64,000 nucleotides of DNA. It comes from Natronomonas gomsonensis (lineage in GTDB: Archaea; Halobacteriota; Halobacteria; Halobacteriales; Haloarculaceae). The DNA is taken from the NCBI RefSeq assembly GCF_024300825.1, contig NZ_CP101323.1, positions 1,922,001 to 1,986,000 on the forward strand, written 5' to 3'. The notes below the pieces were generated by a model. That model ran no database searches and had not been told where the DNA came from. It worked only from the letters and a program-made list of their open reading frames with translations. Below are positions 26,912 through 33,764 of this stretch, piece after piece. The translations under genes were made by a program, and so were the position numbers. Positions within the stretch are counted from its first letter, which is position 1. The number at the start of each line of letters is the position of its first letter.

Positions 26912-27064
26912 TTATGCGGCCGAATCGCCGTCTCGAATCGGCGTGATGGTGACCGCCCACACGGCGTCGCAGCCGCCACATTCGACGGACGTGGCTCTCG
27001 ATACGTTCCCATCGGCATACTCCGACGCCCGATTGCCACAGCCACATTCGATGGTTACCTCCAT
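26912..27064 (-). CDS. Small zinc-ribbon protein
   Basis: 50 residues from ATG 27064: MEVTIECGCGNRASEYAD, then SVECGGCDAVWAVTITPI. The C-x-C and C-x2-C pairs suggest one zinc ribbon. Such single-ribbon proteins are common in haloarchaea and have unknown function. It is located 83 bases upstream of the PPOX gene on the same strand. Confidence 0.6.
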   Translation of the reverse strand: MEVTIECGCGNRASEYADGNVSRATSVECGGCDAVWAVTITPIRDGDSAA

Positions 27065-27111
27065 ACCGAGTGATTTACCCGATACCCGAAATACGCCATC
27101 TCTAGATACTG

Positions 27112-27561
27112 CTAGTCGCCGTTGCCGTCGGTCCGTGCGCCACCGGTCTCCTGCCAGCCGCCCGAATCGACGACTTCGAAGAGTTTGCGCCAGTTCTCGT
27201 CGTCCTGGGCTTCTGGCAGTGCATCTCGCAGTTGTCGGAAGTCTGATTCCGGGACCTGCGAGTGGACGAGGTCGATGACGACCCGAGCGTGGTGGGCGGC
27301 ATCCGCCCGGTCGGTCTTCTCGATGTCGCTGACGCGGTCCAGAAACTCCGACCAGTCGAATCGCTGGCCGTGGTCCTGCACCGCGCCGGTCATGTACCAC
27401 TTCACTTCCATCGGAAGCGACGCCGCGAGGTCGGCGGCGTTGCCCTCGGGAAGTCGCTGGCCCAGCGTCATCAGCGTCGCCCGAGTCGCCCGAACCGCCT
27501 CGCCGGTGCCGGGTAGTTCGAGTCGGTGCTGTATCTCGCCGGTGAATTCGTCGAAATTCAT
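27112..27561 (-). CDS. DUF2267 protein
   Basis: 149 residues from ATG 27561 (MNFDEFTGEIQHRLEL). The DUF2267 pattern is clear: VRATRATLMTLGQRLPEGNAADLAASLPMEVKWYM, seen in two segments at about 29-63, then WSEFLDRVSDIEKTDRADAAHHARVVIDLV. Helical, soluble. Proteins of this family cluster with stress and CBS-domain genes, and here it is divergent from a CBS protein. Biochemical role unknown. Confidence 0.85.
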   Translation of the reverse strand: MNFDEFTGEIQHRLELPGTGEAVRATRATLMTLGQRLPEGNAADLAASLPMEVKWYMTGAVQDHGQRFDWSEFLDRVSDIEKTDRADAAHHARVVIDLVHSQVPESDFRQLRDALPEAQDDENWRKLFEVVDSGGWQETGGARTDGNGD

Positions 27562-27706
27562 ACGTTTGGATATCATCACGCGACCATATCAAACTGGGTA
27601 ACACATCCCATGAGATGAGAACGGACCTGCTGTTCGGCGCTTCGAGCGTCCCGATTGACCGGTCGTCGCCGTGCGGCGGCCCCCGAGTGCCCTCACACTG
27701 GTCGGT

Positions 27707-27716
27707 GGGTTAATCG
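27707..27716 (+). promoter_or_regulatory. TATA-like element of the CBS gene
   Basis: gggttaatcg lies 24-33 bases upstream of ATG 27740, fitting a leaderless start and supporting that ATG over the upstream one at 27671. Confidence 0.4.
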
Positions 27717-27739
27717 TGGCTCTCTACGACGATACACGT

Positions 27740-28195
27740 ATGGAGATTACCGACCTCATCCAAGAGGACATCGTGACAGTCAATCTCGACGACAGCCTCA
27801 TCGATGTCGCCGAAGTGTTTCTCGAAGAGCAAGTCGGGAGTGCCGTCGTCGTAGACGCAAGCGACGAAGTCATCGGCATCGTCACCGACCGAGACCTGGT
27901 CATCTACGGACAGAACTTCATCGAGGAACTCGACCGAACGGCAGTGAACGAGGTCCTGGCGATGTCGGTGTTTTCGGTCGAACCCACGGTGAGCGTACTG
28001 GAGTTGACCGAACGGATGCGCGAGGCGGGCGTCCGGCGAGTGCCGGTCATGGAAGACGGCGAGCTACTGGGCATCGTGACCCTCGACGACATCATCGTTC
28101 ACCTCGCCGACGAGTTGGAGAGCCAGGAACTGGAAAACCTCGCTGCAGTCATCGAGTCGGAGTCGCCCACACGCGACGCCGACGGCACCGAGTAG
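27740..28195 (+). CDS. CBS-pair (Bateman) signalling protein
   Basis: 151 residues containing two CBS motifs, about 1-60 and 70-135 (GSAVVVDASDEVIGIVTDRDL and RRVPVMEDGELLGIVTLDDI, each ending in the D/E-D-I/L of the nucleotide pocket). Stand-alone Bateman modules bind adenine nucleotides or SAM and regulate partners. The upstream ATG at 27671 is rejected because it lies before the TATA-like element. It sits in a group with a PRTase and a second, larger CBS protein. Confidence 0.88.
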   Translation: MEITDLIQEDIVTVNLDDSLIDVAEVFLEEQVGSAVVVDASDEVIGIVTDRDLVIYGQNFIEELDRTAVNEVLAMSVFSVEPTVSVLELTERMREAGVRRVPVMEDGELLGIVTLDDIIVHLADELESQELENLAAVIESESPTRDADGTE

Positions 28196-28273
28196 TAGCC
28201 ACTCGAACTCGGCGGTGCTGTTCCTACTCGGTGGGAATCACCACAGAAGGGAGGTCGATACGGCCCCCATGAA

Positions 28274-28930
28274 ATGACAATGTCAGACCATCGCCGATTC
28301 AGAGACCGCACCGACGCGGGCGAGCAGCTCGGGGAGGCGCTCCAAGAGCGAGACATCGACGTGGAGTTGGTTCTCGCCATCCCGCGAGGTGGCCTGCCGC
28401 TCGGGCGGGCGGTCACCGATGCGCTCGGCGTCCCGCTCGACATCGCCGTCGCATCGAAAATCGGTGCGCCCGGCAACCCCGAGTACGCCATTGGCGCCGT
28501 CGCGAGCGACGGGACAGTCTGGCGCAACGAGGGGGCCATCGGCGACACCCGCGCCGACGAGGCGTATTTCGAGCGGGAGCGCGAACGTGAGGCCGCAAAC
28601 GCCCGCGAGAAGGCCAACCGCTACCGGCGTGGCCGGCCGGCACACGACCCGGCCGGCAAGACCGTCGCCGTCGTCGACGACGGCGTGGCGACGGGAGCGA
28701 CCGTCAGAGCCACTCTCGCGATGCTCCGCGAGGCCGGCGTCGACCGTATCGTGTTGGCGGTGCCGGTCGGCCCCCCGGACACCGTTCGCGAGTTGTCCGA
28801 GATGGCCGACGAAGTCGTCTGTCTGGAGACGCCGAGTCAGTTCGGCGGCGTCGGCCAGTTCTACGATCGGTTCGACCAAGTCACCGACGAAGAGGCGATG
28901 GCGTACCTCTCCGACGACGGAGACACATAA
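28274..28930 (+). CDS. Phosphoribosyltransferase-domain protein
   Basis: 218 residues (ATG 28280 is an alternative start). The PRPP loop is VAVVDDGVATGAT, with the upstream ELVLAIPRGGLPLGRAVTDALG beta-alpha-beta unit. The long insertion DEAYFERERERE…NRYRRGRP is typical of the family often annotated as predicted PRTases beside erythromycin esterase or dienelactone hydrolase genes. Base specificity is unknown; it may be a phosphate-binding sensor rather than a salvage enzyme. Confidence 0.84.
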   Translation: MTMSDHRRFRDRTDAGEQLGEALQERDIDVELVLAIPRGGLPLGRAVTDALGVPLDIAVASKIGAPGNPEYAIGAVASDGTVWRNEGAIGDTRADEAYFEREREREAANAREKANRYRRGRPAHDPAGKTVAVVDDGVATGATVRATLAMLREAGVDRIVLAVPVGPPDTVRELSEMADEVVCLETPSQFGGVGQFYDRFDQVTDEEAMAYLSDDGDT

Positions 28931-28936
28931 AAAACC

Positions 28937-28970
28937 CCGACGGTGAGTGCCAGATTTCGAGAACCGTCGG
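28937..28970. repeat. Inverted repeat CCGACGGT/ACCGTCGG after the PRTase gene
   Basis: An 8-base perfect inverted repeat with an 18-base loop, starting 7 bases after the PRTase stop, preceded by a run of six A (tA6 reading as poly-U on the other strand). It could end the PRTase transcript or protect its 3' end. Confidence 0.35.
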
Positions 28971-29070
28971 CGGTTACTTCTGCTTCGGCAGTGAAGTACG
29001 AAGTGCCGACAGTACAGTTCCGGCCAGCGGTACAGCGCGACAGAACAGAAGCGGACGGACACCGACACCC

Positions 29071-30291
29071 ATGGATATCACTACTATCGTATCGGAAGAG
29101 TACGTGCAGTTCCCCCCGGAAACACCCGTCTCGAAGCTCGCTGGGGCGTTCGAGGACCCCTCGGTCACGGGGGTCGTCGTCTACGGCGACACCTTCGAGG
29201 GGGTCGTGACGCGGCGCCAACTCGCGGGGTCACACCACCAGCCAAACGAGAAGCTCGCCTCGCTGGTCTGGCACGTCCCGCGGCTCACCCCCGACGAGGA
29301 CGTCCGGAAAGTCGCCCAACTCATGATAGACGCCGACTCGCAGTTCCTCCCCGTCTTCGAGGGCGAGGAGTTGGTCGGCGTCGTCACCGCCGACGACGTA
29401 CTCGAAGCGGTCCTGCCGTACCTCGATGCGGCGACCGTCGCCGAGGCCGCGAGTACCGACCTCGTCACCGTCGACCCTGCGTCGAGTTTCGGCGAGGCGC
29501 TCCACGTCTTCCGGGAGCACCGCATCGCCCACCTCCCGGTCGTCGAAGACGACACCGCGGTCGGCATCCTGAGTCTCTACGACGTGACCGACCTCACGGT
29601 CCGGTCCGGAGACCAGAGCCAGGGCGGCGACGGCGGCGGTACCGACTCCTTCGGTGGCGACATCTCCGCCAGTTCCGGCCGCACCCACGGCGGCTTCGGC
29701 GCCCGCGAGGGGGAACTCGAGCGGGTGTTGGACCTGCCGGTCCGGGATATGATGGTGTCGCCGGTGCGGACGATTTCGCCCGAGGAAACCCTCGACGTGG
29801 CCGTCGAGCGGATGTTCGACATCGGCGGGTCGTCGCTCGTCGTCACCGACGACGGCGCCCCGCACGGCATCGTCACGAAGACCGACGTGCTCGATTCACT
29901 CACGTGGGAGGCCGGCGGCAACCGAGCGGTGCAGGTGTACGGCGTCGACCTAGTCGGCGACACGAGTTACGACGACATCGTCGCGATGGTCGAGAACTTC
30001 GACGAGAAGGACGGCGGGATGCGCGTGTTGGACGCGAAGGTCCACCTCCACGAACACGACGAGAAACTCCGCGGGACGCCGCTGCTGTTGGCCCGGATTC
30101 GCCTGCACACCGACAGGGGCCTCTACATCGCCTCCGGTGAGGGCTACGGTGCGAGCCACGCGCTCAACGAGGCGCGTGACGCCCTCGAACGCCAGATTCG
30201 CGACCGGAAGACGAAGGGCAAAAGCAAGAAGCACCCGGACGAGGCGTTCTGGGAGAAACGCTTCGGCTGGATGCTCGAAGCCGAACCCTGA
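29071..30291 (+). CDS. Four-CBS protein with C-terminal HPF/S30AE-like domain
   Basis: 406 residues. Two Bateman modules contain four CBS motifs (about 1-60, 65-120, 125-180 and 225-285), separated by a Gly/Ser/Asp linker (SQGGDGGGTDSFGGD). Residues about 305-385 have the beta-beta-beta-alpha pattern of hibernation-promoting factor: GGMRVLDAKVHLHEHDEKL, LLLARIRLHTDRGLYIASGE, then the basic helix ARDALERQIRDRKTKGKSKK. It may couple the adenylate state of the cell to ribosome hibernation. The CBS assignment is certain; the HPF-like assignment is from pattern. Confidence 0.85.
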   Translation: MDITTIVSEEYVQFPPETPVSKLAGAFEDPSVTGVVVYGDTFEGVVTRRQLAGSHHQPNEKLASLVWHVPRLTPDEDVRKVAQLMIDADSQFLPVFEGEELVGVVTADDVLEAVLPYLDAATVAEAASTDLVTVDPASSFGEALHVFREHRIAHLPVVEDDTAVGILSLYDVTDLTVRSGDQSQGGDGGGTDSFGGDISASSGRTHGGFGAREGELERVLDLPVRDMMVSPVRTISPEETLDVAVERMFDIGGSSLVVTDDGAPHGIVTKTDVLDSLTWEAGGNRAVQVYGVDLVGDTSYDDIVAMVENFDEKDGGMRVLDAKVHLHEHDEKLRGTPLLLARIRLHTDRGLYIASGEGYGASHALNEARDALERQIRDRKTKGKSKKHPDEAFWEKRFGWMLEAEP

Positions 30292-30324
30292 GCGACGGGG
30301 CGGCCGTGAACCTCGAAGCCTGCC

Positions 30325-30447
30325 TCACAGCAAGGTTCCGAGGTTCATGATGAAGAGCACGTAGAGGAGCAGCAGTATCGTTCCCTCCGACCGCGTTATT
30401 TCTCGGTCCTGCGTGATGAAGAAGTAGAGCACGGTCACCAGAACCTT
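30325..30447 (-). pseudogene. C-terminal remnant of a Na+/Ca2+ antiporter (CaCA family)
   Basis: The minus strand encodes VLVTVLYFFITQDREITRS followed by EGTILLLLYVLFIMNLGTLL and TGA at 30325. The x-R-E-I-T-R-x-E-G-x-x-L-L-x-L-Y-x-x-F pattern is the last helix pair of calcium/sodium antiporters. The frame is cut at about 30447 by the right end of the IS element, and the roughly 300 upstream codons are not found on the far side (32250-32820), so most of the gene is gone. Confidence 0.75.
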
Positions 30448-30640
30448 GACCTCCTCCCGCGCCTGAAGACGCGGGAATCCCGCCACGGGATTTCAGGCCG
30501 GGCGTGGCCCTCTGGTTTCAAGACGCATACGTTCCAAGCGTCTCTTGCTGGACTTCAGCATCGGCTTGGCTGTCTTGTGGGGCGGTCAAACGCCCCCCAT
30601 CCTCAGCCGAGTCATCGCCATCCGTGTGTTCTCTTGAATG
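30447..30640 (-). ncRNA. Probable omega (guide) RNA of TnpB
   Basis: TnpB nucleases use an RNA derived from the 3' end of tnpB and the right end of the element; haloarchaeal sense-overlapping transcripts from tnpB 3' ends have been described. Here the tnpB 3' end, a GC hairpin at 30456-30475 and the element boundary are contiguous. The guide would be the roughly 16-20 bases beyond the boundary, starting aaggttctggtgaccgtgct on the minus strand (from 30447), inside the antiporter remnant. The 5' limit of the RNA is a guess. Confidence 0.4.
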
Positions 30641-31756
30641 GCTCTCTCCACTGAGGTAGCGGTCTGCGATGTTTATCGCGCCGTTCACGTCCGCTTGGTA
30701 CTCGCCAATCCAGCAAGCGTCGTTCGTACACGTGAACGTCGCCTGTCGCGGGCGGTATCCTACCTCACCGCACGCGTGGCATTGTTTCGACGTGTTACGT
30801 GGGTTCACCGTCTTGACGGGGATGCCCTTCTCGACGGCTTTGTAGCGTATCTGTGCATGGAGTTTGGCGAACCCCCATCCGTGCAGACGCCGATTCATAT
30901 ACTCGCCGTAGTCCATCGACTCACGGATGTACGTCAGGTCTTCCAGAACCAGCACGGGATTCTCGATGGACTCGGCGTACTCCACGACTTCGCGGGTGAC
31001 ACTATGGAACACGTCGTCTATCTGGCTCCACACGTCGTCCCCGAACGACTCAGCGATACGCTCACTTCCGCGTGTCTGAAGTCGCCTCGTGGTGGTGAAG
31101 TAGGTCTTGCGGAGCCGACGGATGGTCTTCCCCTCGTCGGCCCACAGTTCGGGGCGGGTAGGGGAACCGTGGCCGTCGCGGTGACACACCGTGACGAGCG
31201 ACGCTTCCCCAATATCGACACCGATGGGCGTCCGTTCTTCTCTGGACACCTTAGAAGCCCTCTCCACGTCGCGGGTGGCAGTGATGTGGAGGAACCACGT
31301 TCCGTCCTGCTCGAACAGCCGACTTTCGCCCATTTCTGCGTCACCAGCGTTCAACGCTTCCAACCAGTCCCGTTGTTCGGGGTTTGGCTGTGCTGGTATC
31401 CAGAGGTGGTAGTCCTCGTGGTGCGGGATTTTGACGTACCACTCGATTGCGTTCTCGGGCTTATGGTCGAGCCGTAGCCCCTCGTTGGTGAAGCGTACCG
31501 GGTGGTCGTCGTGAAGTTCGCCCGCGTTGTACGTCGTCGTAAGTTGTGGGACGTACTGCTTGAGCGCGTTTTTCGCGTACCCGCTCAGGTCGTAGTTGAC
31601 CACCACATCGTTCGCTTCGGCTTGCGTGGTACATCGGGCGTCGAAGGCGTCGTGAAGAGCATGCTGGTACGCCTCTCGCGTCTCTCGGAGTTTCCGCCGT
31701 TTGTGCGCGTTCGGGGCGACCAGTTTCAGTTCCAGCGTCTTCGTGAGTTCGGTCAC
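30518..31756 (-). CDS. tnpB: TnpB, RNA-guided endonuclease (IS1341-type)
   Basis: 412 residues from GTG 31756, which overlaps the tnpA stop; the 31846 start lies inside tnpA and is rejected. The N-terminal OrfB_IS605 region is followed by RuvC-I Asp181 (IGVDIGEASLV), RuvC-II Glu272 (VLVLEDLTYIRES), a zinc finger with Cys326, Cys329, Cys343 and Cys348, and RuvC-III Asp356 (GEYQADVNGAINIADRY). All three RuvC carboxylates are present, so nuclease activity is expected. An acidic low-complexity tail follows. Confidence 0.93.
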   Translation of the reverse strand: MTELTKTLELKLVAPNAHKRRKLRETREAYQHALHDAFDARCTTQAEANDVVVNYDLSGYAKNALKQYVPQLTTTYNAGELHDDHPVRFTNEGLRLDHKPENAIEWYVKIPHHEDYHLWIPAQPNPEQRDWLEALNAGDAEMGESRLFEQDGTWFLHITATRDVERASKVSREERTPIGVDIGEASLVTVCHRDGHGSPTRPELWADEGKTIRRLRKTYFTTTRRLQTRGSERIAESFGDDVWSQIDDVFHSVTREVVEYAESIENPVLVLEDLTYIRESMDYGEYMNRRLHGWGFAKLHAQIRYKAVEKGIPVKTVNPRNTSKQCHACGEVGYRPRQATFTCTNDACWIGEYQADVNGAINIADRYLSGESHSREHTDGDDSAEDGGRLTAPQDSQADAEVQQETLGTYAS

Positions 31757-32142
31757 GAATTGTCCTCCTCGTGGCGCTGAATGTAGTTCATGACCGTTTC
31801 GCTGGATACGTGGCCCGCCGTTCCTGCGTAGTAGCCTCTCGCCCATCCGATTTTCTCGCCGTTGTGGTTGGCGTATCGGTGGTTGTACTTCCGCGAGGAG
31901 ATCCCCTTGAACCAGTTGGCGAGTAGCGACGGCGCGTGCTTCGGTGGGCTACTGACGAACAGGTGGATGTGGTCGGGTTGTACGGTCAGGTCGAGTATTT
32001 CGAGGCCCTTGTCGTCGGCAATTTCGTGGAGAATGGTTCGCACACGGTCTGCGACCTCGCCTTTGAGCACCGAGTTACGGTACTTCGGCAACCACACTAT
32101 GTGGTAGTTGAGGTTGTAGGTCGCGTGCCGTGTGGTCTTCAT
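31753..32142 (-). CDS. tnpA: IS200/IS605 Y1 transposase
   Basis: 129 residues from ATG 32142 (MKTTRHATYNLNYHIVWLPKY, recorded here in part). The HUH motif is PDHIHLFV (His58 and His60), and the catalytic tyrosine is Tyr120 in SSETVMNYIQRH. The length is normal and no frameshift is seen, so the transposase appears intact. A palindromic TATA-like gtattaatac lies 27-36 bases upstream of the start. A GTG at 32151 could add three residues. Confidence 0.92.
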   Translation of the reverse strand: MKTTRHATYNLNYHIVWLPKYRNSVLKGEVADRVRTILHEIADDKGLEILDLTVQPDHIHLFVSSPPKHAPSLLANWFKGISSRKYNHRYANHNGEKIGWARGYYAGTAGHVSSETVMNYIQRHEEDNS

Positions 32143-32168
32143 CCGTGTCACACACTATGGATCAAGAT

Positions 32169-32178
32169 GTATTAATAC
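32169..32178 (-). promoter_or_regulatory. TATA-like palindrome of tnpA
   Basis: gtattaatac, a perfect 10-base palindrome, lies 27-36 bases upstream of the tnpA ATG in otherwise GC-rich DNA. Placement fits a haloarchaeal TATA box. Confidence 0.4.
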
Positions 32179-32253
32179 TGGTGGTGAACCTGTGGGAAAC
32201 CCAGCCGTAGCGTCGTCGATGGGAATGTACGCTATTGTCCGCTTGACCCCCGC

Positions 32254-32277
32254 CTAAAGACGGAGGTATGCGCTCGT
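32254..32277. repeat. Degenerate IS end: CTTGAC plus GCCTAAAGAC hairpin
   Basis: cttgacccccgcctaaagac followed by ggagg resembles the right end at 30444-30475 (cttgacctcc…gcctgaagacgcggg) in the same orientation. It may be the left-over end of another copy, or the junction with the tnpB fragment that begins next to it. Confidence 0.4.
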
Positions 32278-32280
32278 AAC

Positions 32281-32721
32281 TCTATCATCGTCGTGGGCGA
32301 TCTCGGCGGGATTCGCAAGGACAACGACAAAGGGCGGTACGTTAACGACAAGACCCACAAGATGCCGTTTGCCCGCCTGCTGAACTACATCGAGTACAAG
32401 GCCCACGACGCGGGTATCGACGTGCAGTTGGTCGAAGAATACGACACGTCGAAAACGTGCAACCGTTGTGCCTGCGAGGGCGTCCGAGAGACGCAGGGGC
32501 GCTTTGAGTGTCCCGAGTGTGGGCTGGACGACAACGCCGACAAGAACGGTGCGCTGAACATCGGCAAACGAGCCTTGGGCAAGTTCTCGAAACCGCTGTC
32601 CGAGGCGGGGGCTGGACTGGCACAGCCCGAAACGCAGGTCATCGTCCCACGCGACGACGAACCTGCGAACCTCTCCGTTTCCGTGGGTTCAACCCCCGGT
32701 AGGGGAACCCCACGGCGTTAG
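32281..32721 (+). pseudogene. Decapitated tnpB fragment (C-terminal third)
   Basis: The frame enters with NSIIVVGDLGGIRKDNDKG and keeps the RuvC-II region, a zinc finger (CNRCACEGVRETQGRFECPEC) and RuvC-III DDNADKNGALNIGKRAL, ending at TAG 32721 inside its own right-end hairpin. Everything before RuvC-II, including the RuvC-I Asp, is missing. At the RuvC-II position it has Gly (VVGDL) where the intact copy has Glu (VLEDL). It is a different family member from the minus-strand tnpB (low identity), so two insertions met here. Confidence 0.85.
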
Positions 32722-32737
32722 CCGTGGGAGGATGTCA
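32708..32737 (+). repeat. Right-end hairpin of the tnpB fragment
   Basis: ccccacggc-gtta-gccgtggg (32708-32728) followed by aggatgtca. Read on the opposite strand it starts TGACATCCTCCC-stem-loop-stem, the same layout as TTGAC…CTCCTCCC-stem-loop-stem at 30444-30475. It therefore marks the plus-oriented right end. Confidence 0.6.
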
Positions 32738-32819
32738 GGACGTGGAAACGGGGCTGTGTACCGACTGCGCTGCGGAATATCGGGACGCGTCGTCGGGCGA
32801 GTGAGGCAGTACGCCGCGA

Positions 32820-33614
32820 CTACTCGGCGGGGACACCGATTTGGGCTCCGTCGACGTATCGACAGTTGACGGCGACCCCGAGCATGAGCAGCAGCGAAGC
32901 GATGTAGAGGCTGGTCAACAACAGGAGAACCCCGCTCAGCGTGCCGTAAATCGCATACTGAGACGCCTGTCGGACGTACACCTGAACGATGACGTGGAGG
33001 ACGGTCCACCCCGACGCGGCGAAGACGGCACCCGGGAGCGCCGACTGCAGTCCCGACACCACATCCGAAGGGACGTAGTACATCGGCAGGAACACCACCG
33101 TGAGCGCGCCGAGCAACACGCCAGCGGCGACACCGTCGAAGAGGACGCTGTCGGCGAACGCAAGCGAAATGGCGCTCGTCGTCACGAGGACGAGTCCCGA
33201 AGCGGCGAGCGACCCGATGACGACCACGCCGTCGCGGAGTCGAGTCGGTCGGCGTCGGCCGCTGGAGGCCGACCTCTCGATTCGCCCCAGTACCGTCAAG
33301 AACGCCACTGCGGCGTTGGCACTCGTCCAACCGAGTACGGTGACCGAAAGCACCGACGCACCGGTCCGACCCGACACCGACGCGAGTGCGTCGGCGAACA
33401 ACTCCCGCGCCGCAGGGGTCAGATACAGCGTCATCGACTCCTCGACGCCCGCAGTGAACCGGGGGCCGAACGCCGCAAGCCCCAACAACAGCAGGGGAAC
33501 GAGCGAGACGAAGGTGTAGTACGCCAGCGCGGCAGCCGGATACTTCACGTCGTGTTCGTACGCCACTCTGAGGAGTGCAACGACATCCCGAACACCCCGA
33601 GCCGAGAGCTCCAT
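32820..33614 (-). CDS. YihY/BrkB-family membrane protein
   Basis: 264 residues from ATG 33614 (MELSARGVRDVVALLRV); the 33680 start adds an unlikely hydrophilic stretch. Signature YPAAALAYYTFVSLVPLLLLGLAAFG follows about residue 25, with six predicted membrane helices and the LTSLYIASLLLMLGVAVN ending of the family. Once mis-annotated as ribonuclease BN, these are putative transporters or envelope proteins. It is divergent from the P-type ATPase, with 150 bases between the starts. Confidence 0.87.
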   Translation of the reverse strand: MELSARGVRDVVALLRVAYEHDVKYPAAALAYYTFVSLVPLLLLGLAAFGPRFTAGVEESMTLYLTPAARELFADALASVSGRTGASVLSVTVLGWTSANAAVAFLTVLGRIERSASSGRRRPTRLRDGVVVIGSLAASGLVLVTTSAISLAFADSVLFDGVAAGVLLGALTVVFLPMYYVPSDVVSGLQSALPGAVFAASGWTVLHVIVQVYVRQASQYAIYGTLSGVLLLLTSLYIASLLLMLGVAVNCRYVDGAQIGVPAE

Positions 33615-33764
33615 ATTGGGTATCCAACGTTCGGACCCAAAACTCGTTGCCCTCGATTGGGCGTCGAACTCGGCGAGCAACCCCCGTACTGACCGCGGTC
33701 GGTCGTCCGTGGACGCCCGCCAAGAGGCACAATACCATTACCCACGCCGTCAAACGGTACACCC

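Larger units (their letters stand above)
30447..32250 (-). mobile_element. IS200/IS605-type insertion sequence with tnpA and tnpB
   Basis: Contains a Y1 transposase (tnpA) and an RNA-guided nuclease (tnpB), overlapping by 3 bases. The right end is marked by a hairpin cccgcg-cctgaaga-cgcggg (30456-30475), preceded by CTTGAC on the plus strand. There are no terminal inverted repeats or target duplications, as expected for single-strand 'peel and paste' elements. The left end is not exactly placed; it lies between the tnpA start and about 32250. Confidence 0.8.

Noticed and set aside
31756-31846. Longer tnpB start at 31846
   Set aside because: Would run through the tnpA coding sequence; GTG 31756 gives the standard overlap and the first family residues.
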